Positions 45,301-56,515 of a DNA stretch of 64,000 nucleotides are shown here, piece by piece. Made by a program: the position numbers and the translations under genes. This DNA comes from Halictus rubicundus (Eukaryota > Arthropoda > Insecta > Hymenoptera > Halictidae). How positions within the stretch are numbered: the first letter of the stretch is position 1; each line of letters opens with the position of its first letter. The stretch covers positions 16,457,001 through 16,521,000 of the forward strand of contig NC_135155.1 of assembly GCF_050948215.1 (NCBI RefSeq), in the 5' to 3' direction. A model generated the notes under the pieces. It was given only the letters and a program-made list of their open reading frames with translations, did not search any database and was not told the DNA's origin.

Positions 45301-45993
45301 AGTACACTTCTGACCGTCGATGCACTGTCGTTTTATTAAAAAGAGATTATCCATCGTTGCGCGTGCTCGGGTCTCGATAATTGTCGCGAATATAGGATCG
45401 TTTTTCGAGGGTCGGCCCTTTTGTCTCGCCGCTTACGAGTACACCAACAACGGGACCGTCTCCGAAAGAAACGGAAAAAATAACCGGCCGTCGCGGCGAC
45501 CCAGTTTACATTCCATTTTGCTCTTCAAATTTGGCGCGACTTCGTTCCGGCGATATTTCACTCGGCATTCCATCTTTGTCCAATCCCGGCTTCTCAACCG
45601 ACGGCTCGCGGCTGTATTCCAGGTCCTCGGAACAATGCCCCGAAATTCTGCTAATAAAGCGGTGCAAAAATTAGGGTTTTCCCATACAGTTTTTTGACCG
45701 CGTTACATACTAAAACATTCGTCCCGACCTCCTCTCGCCCCGTCGACTGCGAAAGTCCGCGCGACATAAAACCCGAATTAAAAGAGGAAGAAACATCGAC
45801 TTACGCTCGGTTGCTCGAATAATTAGGCCAGATTCTATAATTAGGAGGGAAAAAGTCCGAACTTGAAGGTATAAATATATTGGCGAATGTTTCAGTTATA
45901 AATATGTCCCAACAGGCCCCTCTTATTAATGAAAGATACTGTATGCCTTCTTTACATGAAAATCTTTAGACACTCCCTTCTAGCATCCGTTAA
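42321..45993. other. 3.7 kb unique sequence, no gene seen
   Basis: GC-richer blocks at 42540-43060, 44370-44880 and 45300-45830 alternate with AT-rich DNA. Frames reach 174 codons (44353-44877, +) but lack domains. Weakly related ACTGCGG / CATAAAATCC-type segments at about 43410, 43575-43625 and 44275 suggest an old, unnamed repeat. The 44880-45060 stretch is rich in ATTA motifs. Confidence 0.35.
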
Positions 45994-46219
45994 TTAACAC
46001 TAGGTTTACGGAGCACTAAAAGTGACTATTTCATGTTACGTTATAAAATAAACATGAATGTGCTGTCCAAATTTTTAGCCATTTTTTTTTTTAATAACAT
46101 ACACAAAGAAATCAATTTGTTGAATAATTTCTCATGGATGTATCTTTAGAGACTTAACAATTGTAAATTAAAAATATTAGAACCCGTCATTTTGACGGGT
46201 ACCGTAAACCTCGTGTTAA
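45994..46219 (+). mobile_element. TTAA MITE, family A, copy 2
   Basis: TTAA-CACTAGGTTTACGGAGCA on the left; TCATTTTGACGGGTACCGTA then AACCTCGTG-TTAA on the right. 226 bp including both TTAA. Best reference copy for the family in this window. Confidence 0.9.
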
Positions 46220-46695
46220 GACTCTGATAAGAAATAGTCCGGATAACCTTCATTAACCCCTTCTAACGAAAATCTAACCGAGGCCTGCTTTTCATTAGAA
46301 GTGACAAAAATGTGATTGTGACCCTACGTGACATTAAATCCTAAACAGAGTATCCCTTTCATTTCCAAGTTATATAAACCCGTTCATTTTCATCATATTT
46401 GGTTCAGTAGAGATTCAGAAGTGGTTCGGTCGCGGTATAGTAATCGTGCGGTCACGTCGCGTTACACGCATAAGAGTCAATTCTAGTGAGATCGGGTTAA
46501 AGTCCCTTTCGAATCAAATCGTAACCTTATAGATTCCGTTCGTTCGGTATATGTTCTATTTGGCATTCAATAATTGCTCTCTGACCCCGCATTGCCAGTG
46601 TGTCTTAAATTTATTCGCGACACGAACAACAACAGTTGTAATTATTTCAATTCAGAATATATATTTGTCTTGTTAACTCGCGTAATCTACAACCC
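46220..46695 (+). promoter_or_regulatory. possible TATA/Inr core promoter, perhaps LTR remnant
   Basis: TATATAAA at 46371-46378 lies about 35 bp upstream of TCAGTA (46404-46409), an arthropod initiator-like motif. GAAGTGGTTCGGTCGCGG-type sequence follows. The arrangement recalls insect Gypsy-type LTR promoters or a stand-alone RNA polymerase II promoter, but no LTR boundaries with a target duplication were found and no open frame follows. Confidence 0.3.
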
Positions 46696-46936
46696 TTAAC
46701 CCTTTGCACTCGAAGCCATTTTAACACTAAAACGAAACATTTCTTCCGACCTAGAATATTTCCCTTCTATATATATTTTTTCATGCTATACATACGAAAA
46801 TGGTGCAATTTACTCGTACAGTACTGAAATGTTTAGTAATTTATTAAATACAAACAAATTTAATAATGTAACAAATATTTTCAATAATGATACAGGAATT
46901 GTAGTGACGCCTTACAGTCGCCATTCGAGTGCTAAT
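46696..46936 (-). mobile_element. TTAA MITE, family B, diverged inverted copy
   Basis: TTAA-CCCTTTGCACTCGAAG on the left, and a right end ..TCGCCATTCGAGTGCTAA that mirrors the GAGTGG end. The interior TTTAGTAATTTATTAAATAC is the inverted counterpart of the family centre. Heavily diverged. Confidence 0.75.
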
Positions 46937-48226
46937 TATTGCCTAATATCCTAATCTAATAATTGAACGTTCCCGCACGATACAATCTCACCGCTCGGAT
47001 TGTATCAATTAAATCACACATAAGTTACGAGGCTTACTAATCTTAAATTCAAATCAACAATGATCTCAAAATTAACTAACAAATTGAAACCATATTCCAG
47101 TGGTAATAACCCGCTCGCCGGCCTCTCGCGTTGCTCGCAGCCCTGGCTCAGTAACGAATAACAATTATTCCAGTTATAAACAGGAACAAAGAAACGAAAT
47201 CAGTCTCACGTATCGGCCATTAATAAATCACATTGCCAAAGAACTTTCATTTTTGCCCCATTTTTCGAGGAAATCGTCCGGTGTGTGCGGCGGCGCGCGC
47301 GATGCGCCGCGAATTCGAAACTGGGTCGCGAAGATTCTTCTATTTTGATCAACGCCGTGAACTTCCAAACGACATTACGCCCCTAACGTTTCATTTAAAA
47401 CTTCGCCGAGCAGTTCGGCGAGTTTTCTCGTTACGTAATTTAATCGTTCTACGGTCCCGTTTCGCGCGACGGTCCCCGCGCCTAACATATGCACGCTCGA
47501 GGAGAGAAAGAGAGAGAGAGAGAGATAGATAGAGAGGATCCGGTTCTCGGAGCGTTACTATTTAAAGCGCGATCACTGCCGGGTTAATCAAGCTCCTCCG
47601 AGAGAAAGAGCGCGGAGCCGCGGCGGGTCAAAGTTTGCCGAACCGATAAAAATTTACGAGCGAGAGGCCAAGGAACGGTGCTCCACTTCGCCCTCGGTTC
47701 CCCCTCATTGACGTCGCCCGTCCCGTTTGTCCCGGATCCGGTCCTGGAACCGGGCTTTTCTTTCTCTTCGCGTCCCGTCTGCCCCGTTCGTCCCGGCGTG
47801 TCGTCCGTCCTCGGAATCGCGTTTATTTATCAAAGGAGAAATCACCGGCCGCGGAGGAAAGCTGGTGGGAAGAGCAGCCCCTCTCAGACGCCAGCAGATT
47901 CTTCATGATATTTTACGAGGATTTCCCAAAGCTCTTCAAGCTAATTCACTTGAACGAACGATCGGACTCTGGATTAGTTCGAGGACCTCGGCACGAGCCC
48001 CTTTCGAGAAGTTATCCGACCACTCTACGATTCTTCCGCGGAACGCGGACGTCGCGTTGGATTCCGGGTTTGGAAATCGAGTACAACAGTTTATAATAAA
48101 ATCGAGAACAGTTTTATTTCAGTGTACACACGGTGGCGAGTTTAAGTTTGGGTACAGCGATGTAACCTTCTCCACTGAAAAATGCAAGAAGATGCTCTGA
48201 TTCTGTTTCGACGGGCTGCTATATAT
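46937..48226. other. GC-rich unique sequence with (AG)n
   Basis: A CpG-rich block with an AG run at 47505-47533. Frames of 99-157 codons (47233-47532, 47727-48200) contain Arg-Glu runs or lack domains. No gene supported. Confidence 0.4.
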
Positions 48227-48592
48227 ACAGGGTGGTTGGTAACTGGTGGTACAAGCGGAAGGGGGGGGGGGGGGTGATTCTACGCGAAGAGAGAAGTCGA
48301 AAATATAGAATAACAATTTTTCGTTTGAGGCTTTGTTTTCGAGAAAATCGAATTTAAAGATCCGTCGGGTTCGCGCGCTTTAGTATGCGTAGGAAGTAGA
48401 ATTGGTAGGTGATGGGGTCAGACGCAGCGGACAATCCCTATCGATTAACACGCGCATTGGCTGCATTTTCAAACTCAATGTTCTCGAAAACAAAGCCTCA
48501 AACGAACAATTTTTATTCTATATTTTCGACTTCCTTTTTCGCGTAGAATCACCCCCTTTCCGCTTGTACCACCGGTTACCAACCACCCTGTA
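48226..48592. mobile_element. TA-flanked CAGGGTGGTTGG MITE
   Basis: Spans 48228-48590 (363 bp), in TATATA context at both sides. Left CAGGGTGGTTGGTAAC; right mirrors it (GGTTACCAACCACCCTG). The inverted repeat extends through GGTGGTACAAGCGGAA, GTGATTCTACGCG, GAAAATATAGAATAA and CGTTTGAGGCTTTGTTTTCG, more than 100 bp. A G homopolymer at about 48262-48274 expanded in the left arm only. Confidence 0.88.
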
Positions 48593-48830
48593 TATATGTA
48601 GTTTTTGAGAGGAAAATGTCGAAGGGAGTAGAAAAGGCTTGTCGTGGAAAGGATGACGTGGAAGAGACAAAGTCTAAGGGTCTGTTTGCTCCTGATGATT
48701 CAAGGGTTTTGGCTGACGTGTCTATGGCATGATTGTCATGATGCGTTGGTGTTTAACTAGAGCCTAGGGTTATCGGGTATACAACAGTCGCACGGAAACC
48801 CCAATTGTAAAAATGTAAACGATGCGGCCC
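48593..48830. other. short unique stretch
   Basis: No frame or repeat recognised between the MITE and the large TTAA element. Confidence 0.4.
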
Positions 48831-49059
48831 TTAAGGGCCCGGGATGGTCACGTGACTTTGTAATTAATCATTTCCATTCACAGCCTTCAGACACAGGATG
48901 ATAATACGAGACCTTTCGAGGTTTTTGATTTTTATCAGGGTTTTCCACTTAGAAATCCGAATTAATTGCGCTGTGTGCATCCGAGTATTTCACATCTGTT
49001 GAGTTGTTCTGAGAATTTTTGCATACGACTGATTAGAAACTAATTTTTTCCTATTTTAT

Positions 49060-51690
49060 TCCGGTAACCACCTCTCCGGAGTATTTAAAGGTTTGTGAAC
49101 GACGAGTGGGGCACGCAAGCTTCGCAGGAGCCTCGAGGGGAAGGGAGAAATATTTATAAACAGTTGAGCGAACTGCCGGGTGAATTGCAAAAATGATCAC
49201 CGCTTTTTCCCAAGGGAGTTACGAGAGTTGTATACCGATATCAGAAAGTTGTCGTTTTCTTTCTGGCCGGTCCGGCTTGAGAAAGCAAAGAGCTCGTGCA
49301 GAGCGTGGAAAGTGTTTTCATCGAATGATCGCGTCGCGTGTGGCCGGCCTGTTTGCGGGCGAGATTAATCTCCGTGTTCCGTAAAAATTCGATTCTCACG
49401 CGAAACCGCACGCACGAACGGACAAATACGGTCGGCGGTACCGTTGCGCGGGTCGCCGCTTTGAAATAGAGCGTGCACAAGGAACACAGCCGCCGCCTTG
49501 CCGAAGCCGCGTTCCATATTTATTCAACATCGGTCACAGAATCCCATTATTATTGCCCGGTAAATAATACACGGCTCGAGAGCACACCTCCTATCGCCTA
49601 CTCACAGACCGAGGAACGTAAAAATCCATTCTGCAAACATTTGTACGCGGCACGGTGCAAATACGCCGCGTGATAATTACACGGCATTAAATACCGGCAA
49701 AGGTAATTCATTAATACGGTGAATAGAGAAAAACTACGAAATTCTACTGAATCTAAGAATCACACGAATCGACGTAAACGGGTCATCTCATTAATTTTAA
49801 TGCGAGCAAATGTTACATACGTTTCGGTTAAACTTCGCGTCGGGGAACCAGAAGTTTTTAACCTTTTTTAATATCACCCTGCAGATTTGGGCGAGAATGT
49901 ACAGGAAATCCAAGTTTCAAACCTAGGAGATCACTGGTTTAAAAGTTATGCGTGCGTAAAGATCTGGGATTTTCAGCAATTTTGAAGAAAGTTACAAATT
50001 TCTGCTTTCCCGAGATTAAGCCTGTTTTCCACATCTCTTCTCGTTTTACTGTGCTTACTTCTTTTTGTTGTTGACATACCGCGTAAGTATTTTCAAAGCT
50101 GTATGCTATTTCTTTCAAAGCAGTTTTTCCGATAGATTGCTTTACTTATTGTCAAGATGTCTTCCAAAAAAGAATAGCAACTGCCGAACCAATAACTACG
50201 GGACGAAGAGAACACGGCTGACACCATGAAAGTAGTTCAGGAGACATCAAATGTAATTTCACGTTGAATCGCGTTAATATAACATCCCGTGTTGTAGAGC
50301 AGAGGGAAACTACAAATAGTTTCGCTCACATCTGCAGAGAGAAATTTCACCATAACAATAGTCGAAGTGCTACAGGTCATTATCTGCCACCGTACGTTAA
50401 TTTTCCACGAAGAAATATGAGGCAGCAGCTAACGAAGGGTTGTCCTCTAGGATCTGAAAGAGTTCCACATCAAACGCGCATTATTCACTGCGTGGTTCGA
50501 GCATTTTCTGGAACGCATCGATTGAGTCGCATTCTTTGAATTTCAAACAAACAATTTTCATTGTTCATTCGTTCAGTCATAAATTAACAAATTTTATGCA
50601 TTTCTTACTAAAGCGTGTAGCCGTAATTTGAGACAGCAGGACTGCAAGACTTGAACAGTAATACTTTCGACCTGCCGAACGATTGAAGAAATAAAATAAA
50701 TTGGCTTCCGTTTTCGCGACAAACACAGACGATTATTCGGACACGAACCAAAATAATTATTCGTCGCGACTGATTTCACGTGTTCCCCCGTATCGACAAA
50801 TGGCCGCGCGAAAACAGTATCAGTCGCACAAAGCAGCCAGCCAATTACCCTCGATTCTCGCGCAGATTGCGCGAACGCCTCTGCGTACACTGAATTACTT
50901 ACTGATTTATCTACAAGCTACATTAATACCAGCTATTGCCGCCGGATTGTTATTTACCGGGTGGCGATTCGCGCGATTATATTTGCCGAGCCTTTATCGC
51001 GGGTGTATCGATCCGGCTGTCATTTCCGGTCGACCGGAAATATCGGGAATCGCGTCGAGTCCGAGGCCGAGGCCGAGGCAGATCCGAGCCGATTTTAAAG
51101 GTCGCCCCTCCACCTCACCCCGTCTCGCTCAAACAGTGTCGACGGATCGGCACGGCGTTGCTCGCGGAAGAGAGTGCTTTATGGCCGGGCCTGTTCCAGG
51201 CAGATCGCGATCGCGGCTTTGAAATCGGTATTTCGCGGGCTGGATACGCGATAGGTGGTCGTGGCACCGCGCGTCGTAGACTGTCGTCTGCTTTTTTATC
51301 ATCCATTCTGTCAGCGCGACAGAACCGGGCTATAGCCAGCCAGCCAGCGAGCTATGCCAGAGATGGATATAACATGGGTAACGCGAGGGTTCGAACGATA
51401 ACACACACACACACTCACATCCATACACGTCGCGTTCCATTTCGCCGGAATATCGAGTGGCGGCAGCAGGAGCAGTCGACTTCTCGATTGTGTGTTATTG
51501 GGTGCCTTCGACGCCTTCGACTTTCCATGTTTGCCTAGCGGGAACCTCTGACTGTCCCACACTCTTCAACGGAATAGCCGATGCCACGCCGATTGATCTT
51601 CCATTAACCCTCCACAAGGGGTTCACGGGAACACGCTATTACCAGCCAGCGTTATCTTTTGAAAATCATAAATATTAGGGGAAAAAATGA
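49060..51690. other. unrecognised cargo of the large TTAA element
   Basis: Single-copy-looking DNA, GC- and CpG-rich at 49180-49680 and 50700-51600, with an AC run at 51400-51414. Overlapping frames include 50701-51222 (+, 173 codons) and 50936-51538 (+, 200 codons) in different phases. Neither shows a DDD/DDE transposase motif, zinc finger or other domain. It could be captured host DNA, decayed element sequence or the site of an older insertion. Confidence 0.4.
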
Positions 51691-51835
51691 AATGGGGAAA
51701 AATAGTACTGGTTTTTGAAAGCAACGTAATTTTTTGTTTGCGTTATTTTTTTTTAGAAATGAAAGTGGTCTCCGATTATTTTAAACGTCGTTGGTAAGCT
51801 TCAATGCGAAATCTGCAATTTTCCGACGTTTCTAT

Positions 51836-53317
51836 AGAGGTTTTTGATTTTTTACCACCAGGACGGTCTACTAAAAAATCTGAATTAATTACGGTATATT
51901 TGACTGAGTGTTCGACACCTGGTAGATTTTTTTCAAAATTTTCGCATGCGACTAAATAAGGAAAACAGGCCGAGAACGTTATTTAGAGGTTTTTGATTTT
52001 TTAACACCAGGACCTTCCACTAAAAAATCTGAATTAATTACGGTATATTTGTCTGAGTGCTCGAGATCTGGTAGATTTTTTCAAAATTTTCGCATGCGAC
52101 TAAATAAGGAAAACAGGCCGAGAACGTTATTTAGAGGTTTTTGATTTTTTACTACTAGGACCTTCCACTAAAAAATCTGAATTAATTACGGTATATTTGA
52201 CTGAGTGTTCGACATCTGTTCGATTTTTTTCAAAATTTTTACATGCGACTAAATAAGGAAAACAGGCCGAGAACGTTTTTTAGAGGTTTTTGATTATTTA
52301 CCACCAGGACGGTCTACTAAAAAATCTGAATTAATTACGGTATATTTGACTGAGTGTTCGACATCTGTTCGATTTTTTTCAAAATTTTTACATGCGACTA
52401 AATAAGGAAAACAGGCCGAGAACGTTTTTTAGAGGTTTTTGATTTTTTACCACTAGGACCTTGCACTAAAAAATCTGAATTAATTACGGTATATTTGTCT
52501 GAGTGCTCGACATCTGGTAGATTTTTTCAAAATTTTCGCATGCGACTAAATAAGGAAACCAGGCCGAAAACGTTTTTTAGAGGTTTTTGATTTTTTACTA
52601 CTAGGACCTTCCACTGAAAAATCTGAATTAATTACGGTTTATTTGACTGAGTGTTCGACACCTGGTAGATTTGTTTCAAAATTTTCGCATGCGACTAAAT
52701 AAGGAAAACAGGCCGAAAACGTTTATTAGAGGATTTTGATTTTTTACCACTAGGACCTTCCACTAAAAAATCTGAATCAATTACGGTATATTTGTCTGAG
52801 TGCTCGAGATCTGGTAGATTTTTTCAAAATTTTCGCATGCGACTAAATAAGGAAACCAGGCCGAAGACGTTTTTTAGAGGATTTTGATTTTTTACTACTA
52901 GGCCGTCTACTAAAAAATCTGAATTAATTACGGTATATTTGACTGAGTGTTCGACATCTGTTAGGTTTTTTTCAAAATTTTCGCATGCGACTAAATAAGG
53001 AAACCAGGCCGAAGACGTTTTTTAGAGGATTTTGATTTTTTAACACTAGGACCTTCCACTAAAAAATCTGAATTAATTACGGTATATTTGACTGAGTGTT
53101 CGACATCTGCTCGATTTTTTTCAAAATTTTCGCATGCGACTAAATAAGGAAACCAGGCCGAAAACGTTTTTTAGAGGATTTTGATTTTTTACCACTAGGA
53201 CCTTCCACTAAAAAATCAGAATTAATGACGGTATATCTGACTGAGTGTTCGACATCCGGTAGATTTGTTTCAAAATTTTCGCATGCGACTAAATAAGGAA
53301 AACAGGCCGAAAACGAA
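51836..53317 (+). repeat. 148/149-bp minisatellite, 10 units
   Basis: Units begin AGAGGTTTTTGATTTTTTA (or AGAGGATTTTG) at 51836, 51985, 52133, 52282, 52431, 52579, 52728, 52876, 53024 and 53173, spaced 148 or 149 bp. Conserved blocks per unit: CTAAAAAATCTGAATTAATT, ACGGTATATTTG, TTTTCGCATGCGACTAAATA and AGGCCGA-AACGTT. The last unit runs directly into the right TIR. Three inverted units are found at 63015-63436. Confidence 0.96.
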
Positions 53318-53372
53318 GGCTGTGAATGGAAATGATTAATGAAAAAGTCACGTGACCATCCCGGGCCCTTAA

Positions 53373-54289
53373 GTGCTCATTCGATGACCCTATCTCGTTT
53401 CGTTCCTGACGTCGTGAACCGTGGAGAAGGTCCGCGGCGGTAAACAATGCCCGGAGCCGTTTCGCGGGTCAAGGAGCCGCGAACCGGCCGGGTGAGCACG
53501 TGCTCGAGGAAGTCACGTTTTTGCACATCGGGCCAAACACATTCGTCATAAAAAGCTCGTTACGGCACCACTTGTTGTCCGCGACTCAAGCCTTTCGACG
53601 TGTCTACCGAGCACGGCTCGAGGATAGAGGATGGAGAAGAAAGACCCGGGAACGGGCCGCGCTCGTTCCGCGTATCCGCCCCGGCCGGGAAAATTGCGGA
53701 TAAAAATTGCTGCGGGCGGATCGCCGCGCGTATCATCGCGTTCCATATCGCGCCGCGGTCCTAAACGGAATTTTTACCGTTCCCGAACGCGTGTCCCCGG
53801 TCCTCTCCTCTCGGTCGCGTTTCAATCGATCACCGACCGACCGACCGGCGAATCAATCGGCAAATATTTTTAATTCCCTTCTGTCGGCGAAATTCATTGG
53901 GCAAATTCGTGCAATCCGTTCGCCATGCCGCTCGATCTGTCCCGCTTTAACGGAACAGCTGAACCGATCCGCAACGTTTCGCCCGATGCCACGGAATTTC
54001 CATCACTTTTGAAAGCCATTACGGCCGGCTAGCTCCGCGCACGATTTTTCTCGGTATCGATTCCATCATTATTCGAGAACGGGGACTTGAAACCGGTATG
54101 CTTTTGGTATTGCAACAATAGGGACCGAATTATTGCCTAAAATAATTTGACACATGCTCTGTAGCGCGTGACGTCAAAACCTAAAGATTAGGTGCGAGCA
54201 AGGACCACATTTTGTGCCGTCCCGCGAGAGTTCCCGTGTGCCACGAACTACGGATGACTGTATACAGTTTTGTTCCTGCTATAAATCGA
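53373..54289. other. GC-rich unique sequence
   Basis: CpG-rich DNA with antiparallel frames at 53500-54012 (up to 101 codons) without domains and a short ACCG run at about 53831-53845. No element seen. Confidence 0.4.
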
Positions 54290-54362
54290 TGGCTCGCGAC
54301 GGCTTCTGTTGTATTGCGGATCAGGGTACCTTGTGTGGCTTGACTTTGTTCTCCAGTGGGCC

Positions 54363-54410
<48 letters not shown>

Positions 54411-54610
54411 ACGGAGAATGTGCGAGAGGCTCGAGTGTAGTGGCAAACTACAAAATGGTCCGCCTATATGACGATGCCTCGGCACCGACTTCCGTCGTAT
54501 TTCGGATCAGGGTACCTTGTGCGGCTTGACTTTGTTCTCGAGTGGCCCGAGATAGAACGCGGAGAATATGCGAGAGGCTCGGAGAGGCAAATTATAAACT
54601 GGTCTGGAAT
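54290..54610 (+). repeat. tandem duplication, one unit carrying (GA)n
   Basis: Two units share CGGATCAGGGTACCTTGTG, GGCTTGACTTTGTTCTC and GAGAATATGCGAGAGGCTCG-type blocks, offset by 186 bp (54318 and 54504). The first unit has a GA run of about 45 bp at 54365-54409, where the second has only CGAGATAGAACG. The run therefore expanded after the duplication or was lost from the second copy. Confidence 0.85.
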
Positions 54611-54995
54611 ACGAGATAAGATGAACGTCCCGGTATCCGGACAATAATACAGATTTAATTTATTATTTACCTTACTTGTTACTAAAATTAATAACAAAAA
54701 TTAGTAGCATAAAGTAGAAACACAGATTATATTAGATTAAAATAATCATTATGTAAAATTAAAACTCATCAGTTAAAAATTATTATTTTGAAACGTGTGT
54801 CATATGTGTAACATTCTTGAAGAATTTCTTAAGCTTCTGCTAAGAAATCTCGCTATTAAGGGAATGTTTCACTATATCTGGTAAATATACTTTAATATGT
54901 AAACCAAATATTCGAACGTGCAAGAAAATTAATTTTATTACTATAAAATTATAAGATTTACATATTGGGACGACAGTTCCCTCAATGTACCAGTA
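54611..54995. other. AT-rich unique sequence
   Basis: Strongly AT-rich, with no frame over 80 codons and no recognised repeat. Confidence 0.4.
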
Positions 54996-55215
54996 GGGGA
55001 CCGTTGTGGGTGACGGAATTATTTGTCCAGGTTTTAAAATTAATTTTCACATTAACATATTCATTCTACCAAATTTGAGTAGGACCTGCAAAATGCAAGA
55101 AAGTTGAAGGACTCTTCAATACCATACATTTAATTGTTTTCAATTTTTATTTCATTAAATTTTGATCTTATGGAATTTTTGAGGTTTCTAGTTTGGCAGG
55201 AAAAGTGTCAAACAG
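54996..55215 (+). mobile_element. TTAA MITE, family C, copy with eroded ends
   Basis: GAATTATTTGTCCAGGTTTT, GACCTGCAAAATGCAAGAAA and TTTGAGGTTTCTAGTTTGGC match the copy at 36851. The left terminal CACGTTGACTGCC and both TTAA are lost. Confidence 0.75.
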
Positions 55216-55966
55216 TACTTGTTTAATTTTACGGTGGTTTTACCCGTTAGGATACTGGGACGTTTACCTTGTCATCCCGTTCTGATACTAAGCGGTGTCG
55301 AGCGGACAACTTTGAAAGAAGAATAGGGGATAGAGATTTTCTTGTTGCGAAAGACACATCGTCGTCTTATAGCGGAACAGAACTGTAGCAAATACGATCG
55401 ATTCCACCTATCAAAAAACGAGACGATGGAACACACACATAACACGCGCGATGACGTGCAAACAATATACGGAGTCGGCTAATTAATATATCCCGGCGTC
55501 AGCTAAGCTAGAGGACCAAAGGAAAGGGGAAAAAAAACAGGGAAGCGGAGCAAACAGTATCGATAAACCGAAACACGGCCGGAATGTTACAAAGGAATCG
55601 GGTCGGCATAAAATCCAGCCGATTCACAGTTCACGAGACGGCAAACGGGCGAAATCATTTACAAAGTGGAAATCGTAATGAATAACGTATGAATCCGACC
55701 GATTTATTCCAGGCGTCTGAATAACACGGCTGAATGGAACGGCGCGCATTATTCCACGCATCGCTGCGAACGAATTAAAACTCTCTATCCGTACGTGTCG
55801 GCGGTTATATACGAGACAGGATTCGAGTCGGAGAGGAAGGGGTCCAGGTCCCGGAGGATCCTAATTGTAAAAATAATCGTTGGCTGTCGCGGGTCACCAT
55901 CGAATTGTTTATCGCCCGCGCGAAAATTCCTTGCTTCCCAGCGATCCTTCGACTAGACCTCGCCTG
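55216..55966. other. unique sequence, no gene seen
   Basis: Mixed to GC-rich DNA without frames of note. No repeat recognised. Confidence 0.4.
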
Positions 55967-56272
55967 TACAGGGTGTATAAAAATTATATGTCACGATCAT
56001 CGTGGCGTAATTCCACACCTCCGGATCGGTGGAGAACTGTGAAAAAATGCACCGCAAAATTCATTTTTACCTCGAAAATTAAGGTCAAGGTAACGAAAAA
56101 TTTGAGTGATGAGTACTGTACGATGCAATAAAAGAAAATTTTTCGACACTTTGACCTTGATTCCAAGGTCAAGGTGAATTTTGCGGTGCATTTTTTAAAC
56201 AAATTTCCACCGATCCAGAGGTCTAGAATCACGCTATGGTGGTCGTGACATATAATTTTTATACACCCTGTA
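55967..56272. mobile_element. TA-flanked CAGGGTGTATAAAAATT MITE
   Basis: Spans 55969-56270 (302 bp) with TA on both sides. Left CAGGGTGTATAAAAATTATA; right mirrors it (TATAATTTTTATACACCCTG). The inverted repeat continues through GTCACGA, CCGATC, CACCGCAAAATTCA and CCTTGA-type blocks over more than 150 bp, so the whole element is a near-palindrome. Antiparallel frames here are mirror images, not genes. Confidence 0.88.
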
Positions 56273-56307
56273 CAATCGCGGCCATTTACTTGCGTGCGAG
56301 TCATACT

Positions 56308-56515
56308 TTAACACGTTGACTGCCAACGTCACACAATTTTAAAATCAATTTTTACGTTGATGTATTCATTGTACCGGATTAGGATCTGTAACACGCAAGA
56401 AAGAGGACTACTCAGTATCATACATTTAATTTTTTTCAATTTTTATTTCACTAAATAACACTTTGATTGTATGGAATTTTTCGGGTTTCTAGTTTGGCGA
56501 TCAAAGTGTTCAGTA
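56308..56515 (+). mobile_element. TTAA MITE, family C, copy 2
   Basis: TTAA-CACGTTGACTGCCAACG on the left at 56308; the right end ..TTTGGCGATCAAAGTG is followed by TTCA in place of TTAA. About 205 bp, shortened relative to copy 1 by loss of the TCCAGG block. Confidence 0.85.

Larger units (their letters stand above)
48831..53372 (+). mobile_element. 4.5-kb TTAA-flanked element with 51-bp TIRs
   Basis: The candidate spans 48835-53368 (4534 bp). TTAA lies at 48831-48834 and 53369-53372. The left end GGGCCCGGGATGGTCACGTG continues for 51 bp to CCATTCACAGCC. The right end mirrors it with about two mismatches. The left interior (about 48928-49055) holds one diverged minisatellite unit in the same orientation as the ten-unit array at the right. 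Between them, 49060-51690 is GC-richer DNA with no recognisable transposase. Either this is one non-autonomous element with cargo, or two relatives whose outer ends happen to face apart. The near-identical TIRs and TTAA on both sides favour one element. Smaller relatives lie at 10130-10306 and 11197-11310. Confidence 0.65.

Noticed and set aside
50701..51538. Two overlapping long frames in the large TTAA element as a transposase
   Set aside because: They lie in different phases over the same bases, lack acidic catalytic motifs and are rich in Arg, Ser and Pro like other GC-rich non-coding frames here.
51836..53317. CRISPR-like array
   Set aside because: Units are contiguous 148-149-bp near-copies without unique spacers and lie in eukaryotic DNA; this is a minisatellite.
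55984..56304. Antiparallel Lys/Phe-rich frames
   Set aside because: They are mirror translations of the two arms of the palindromic MITE at 55969-56270.
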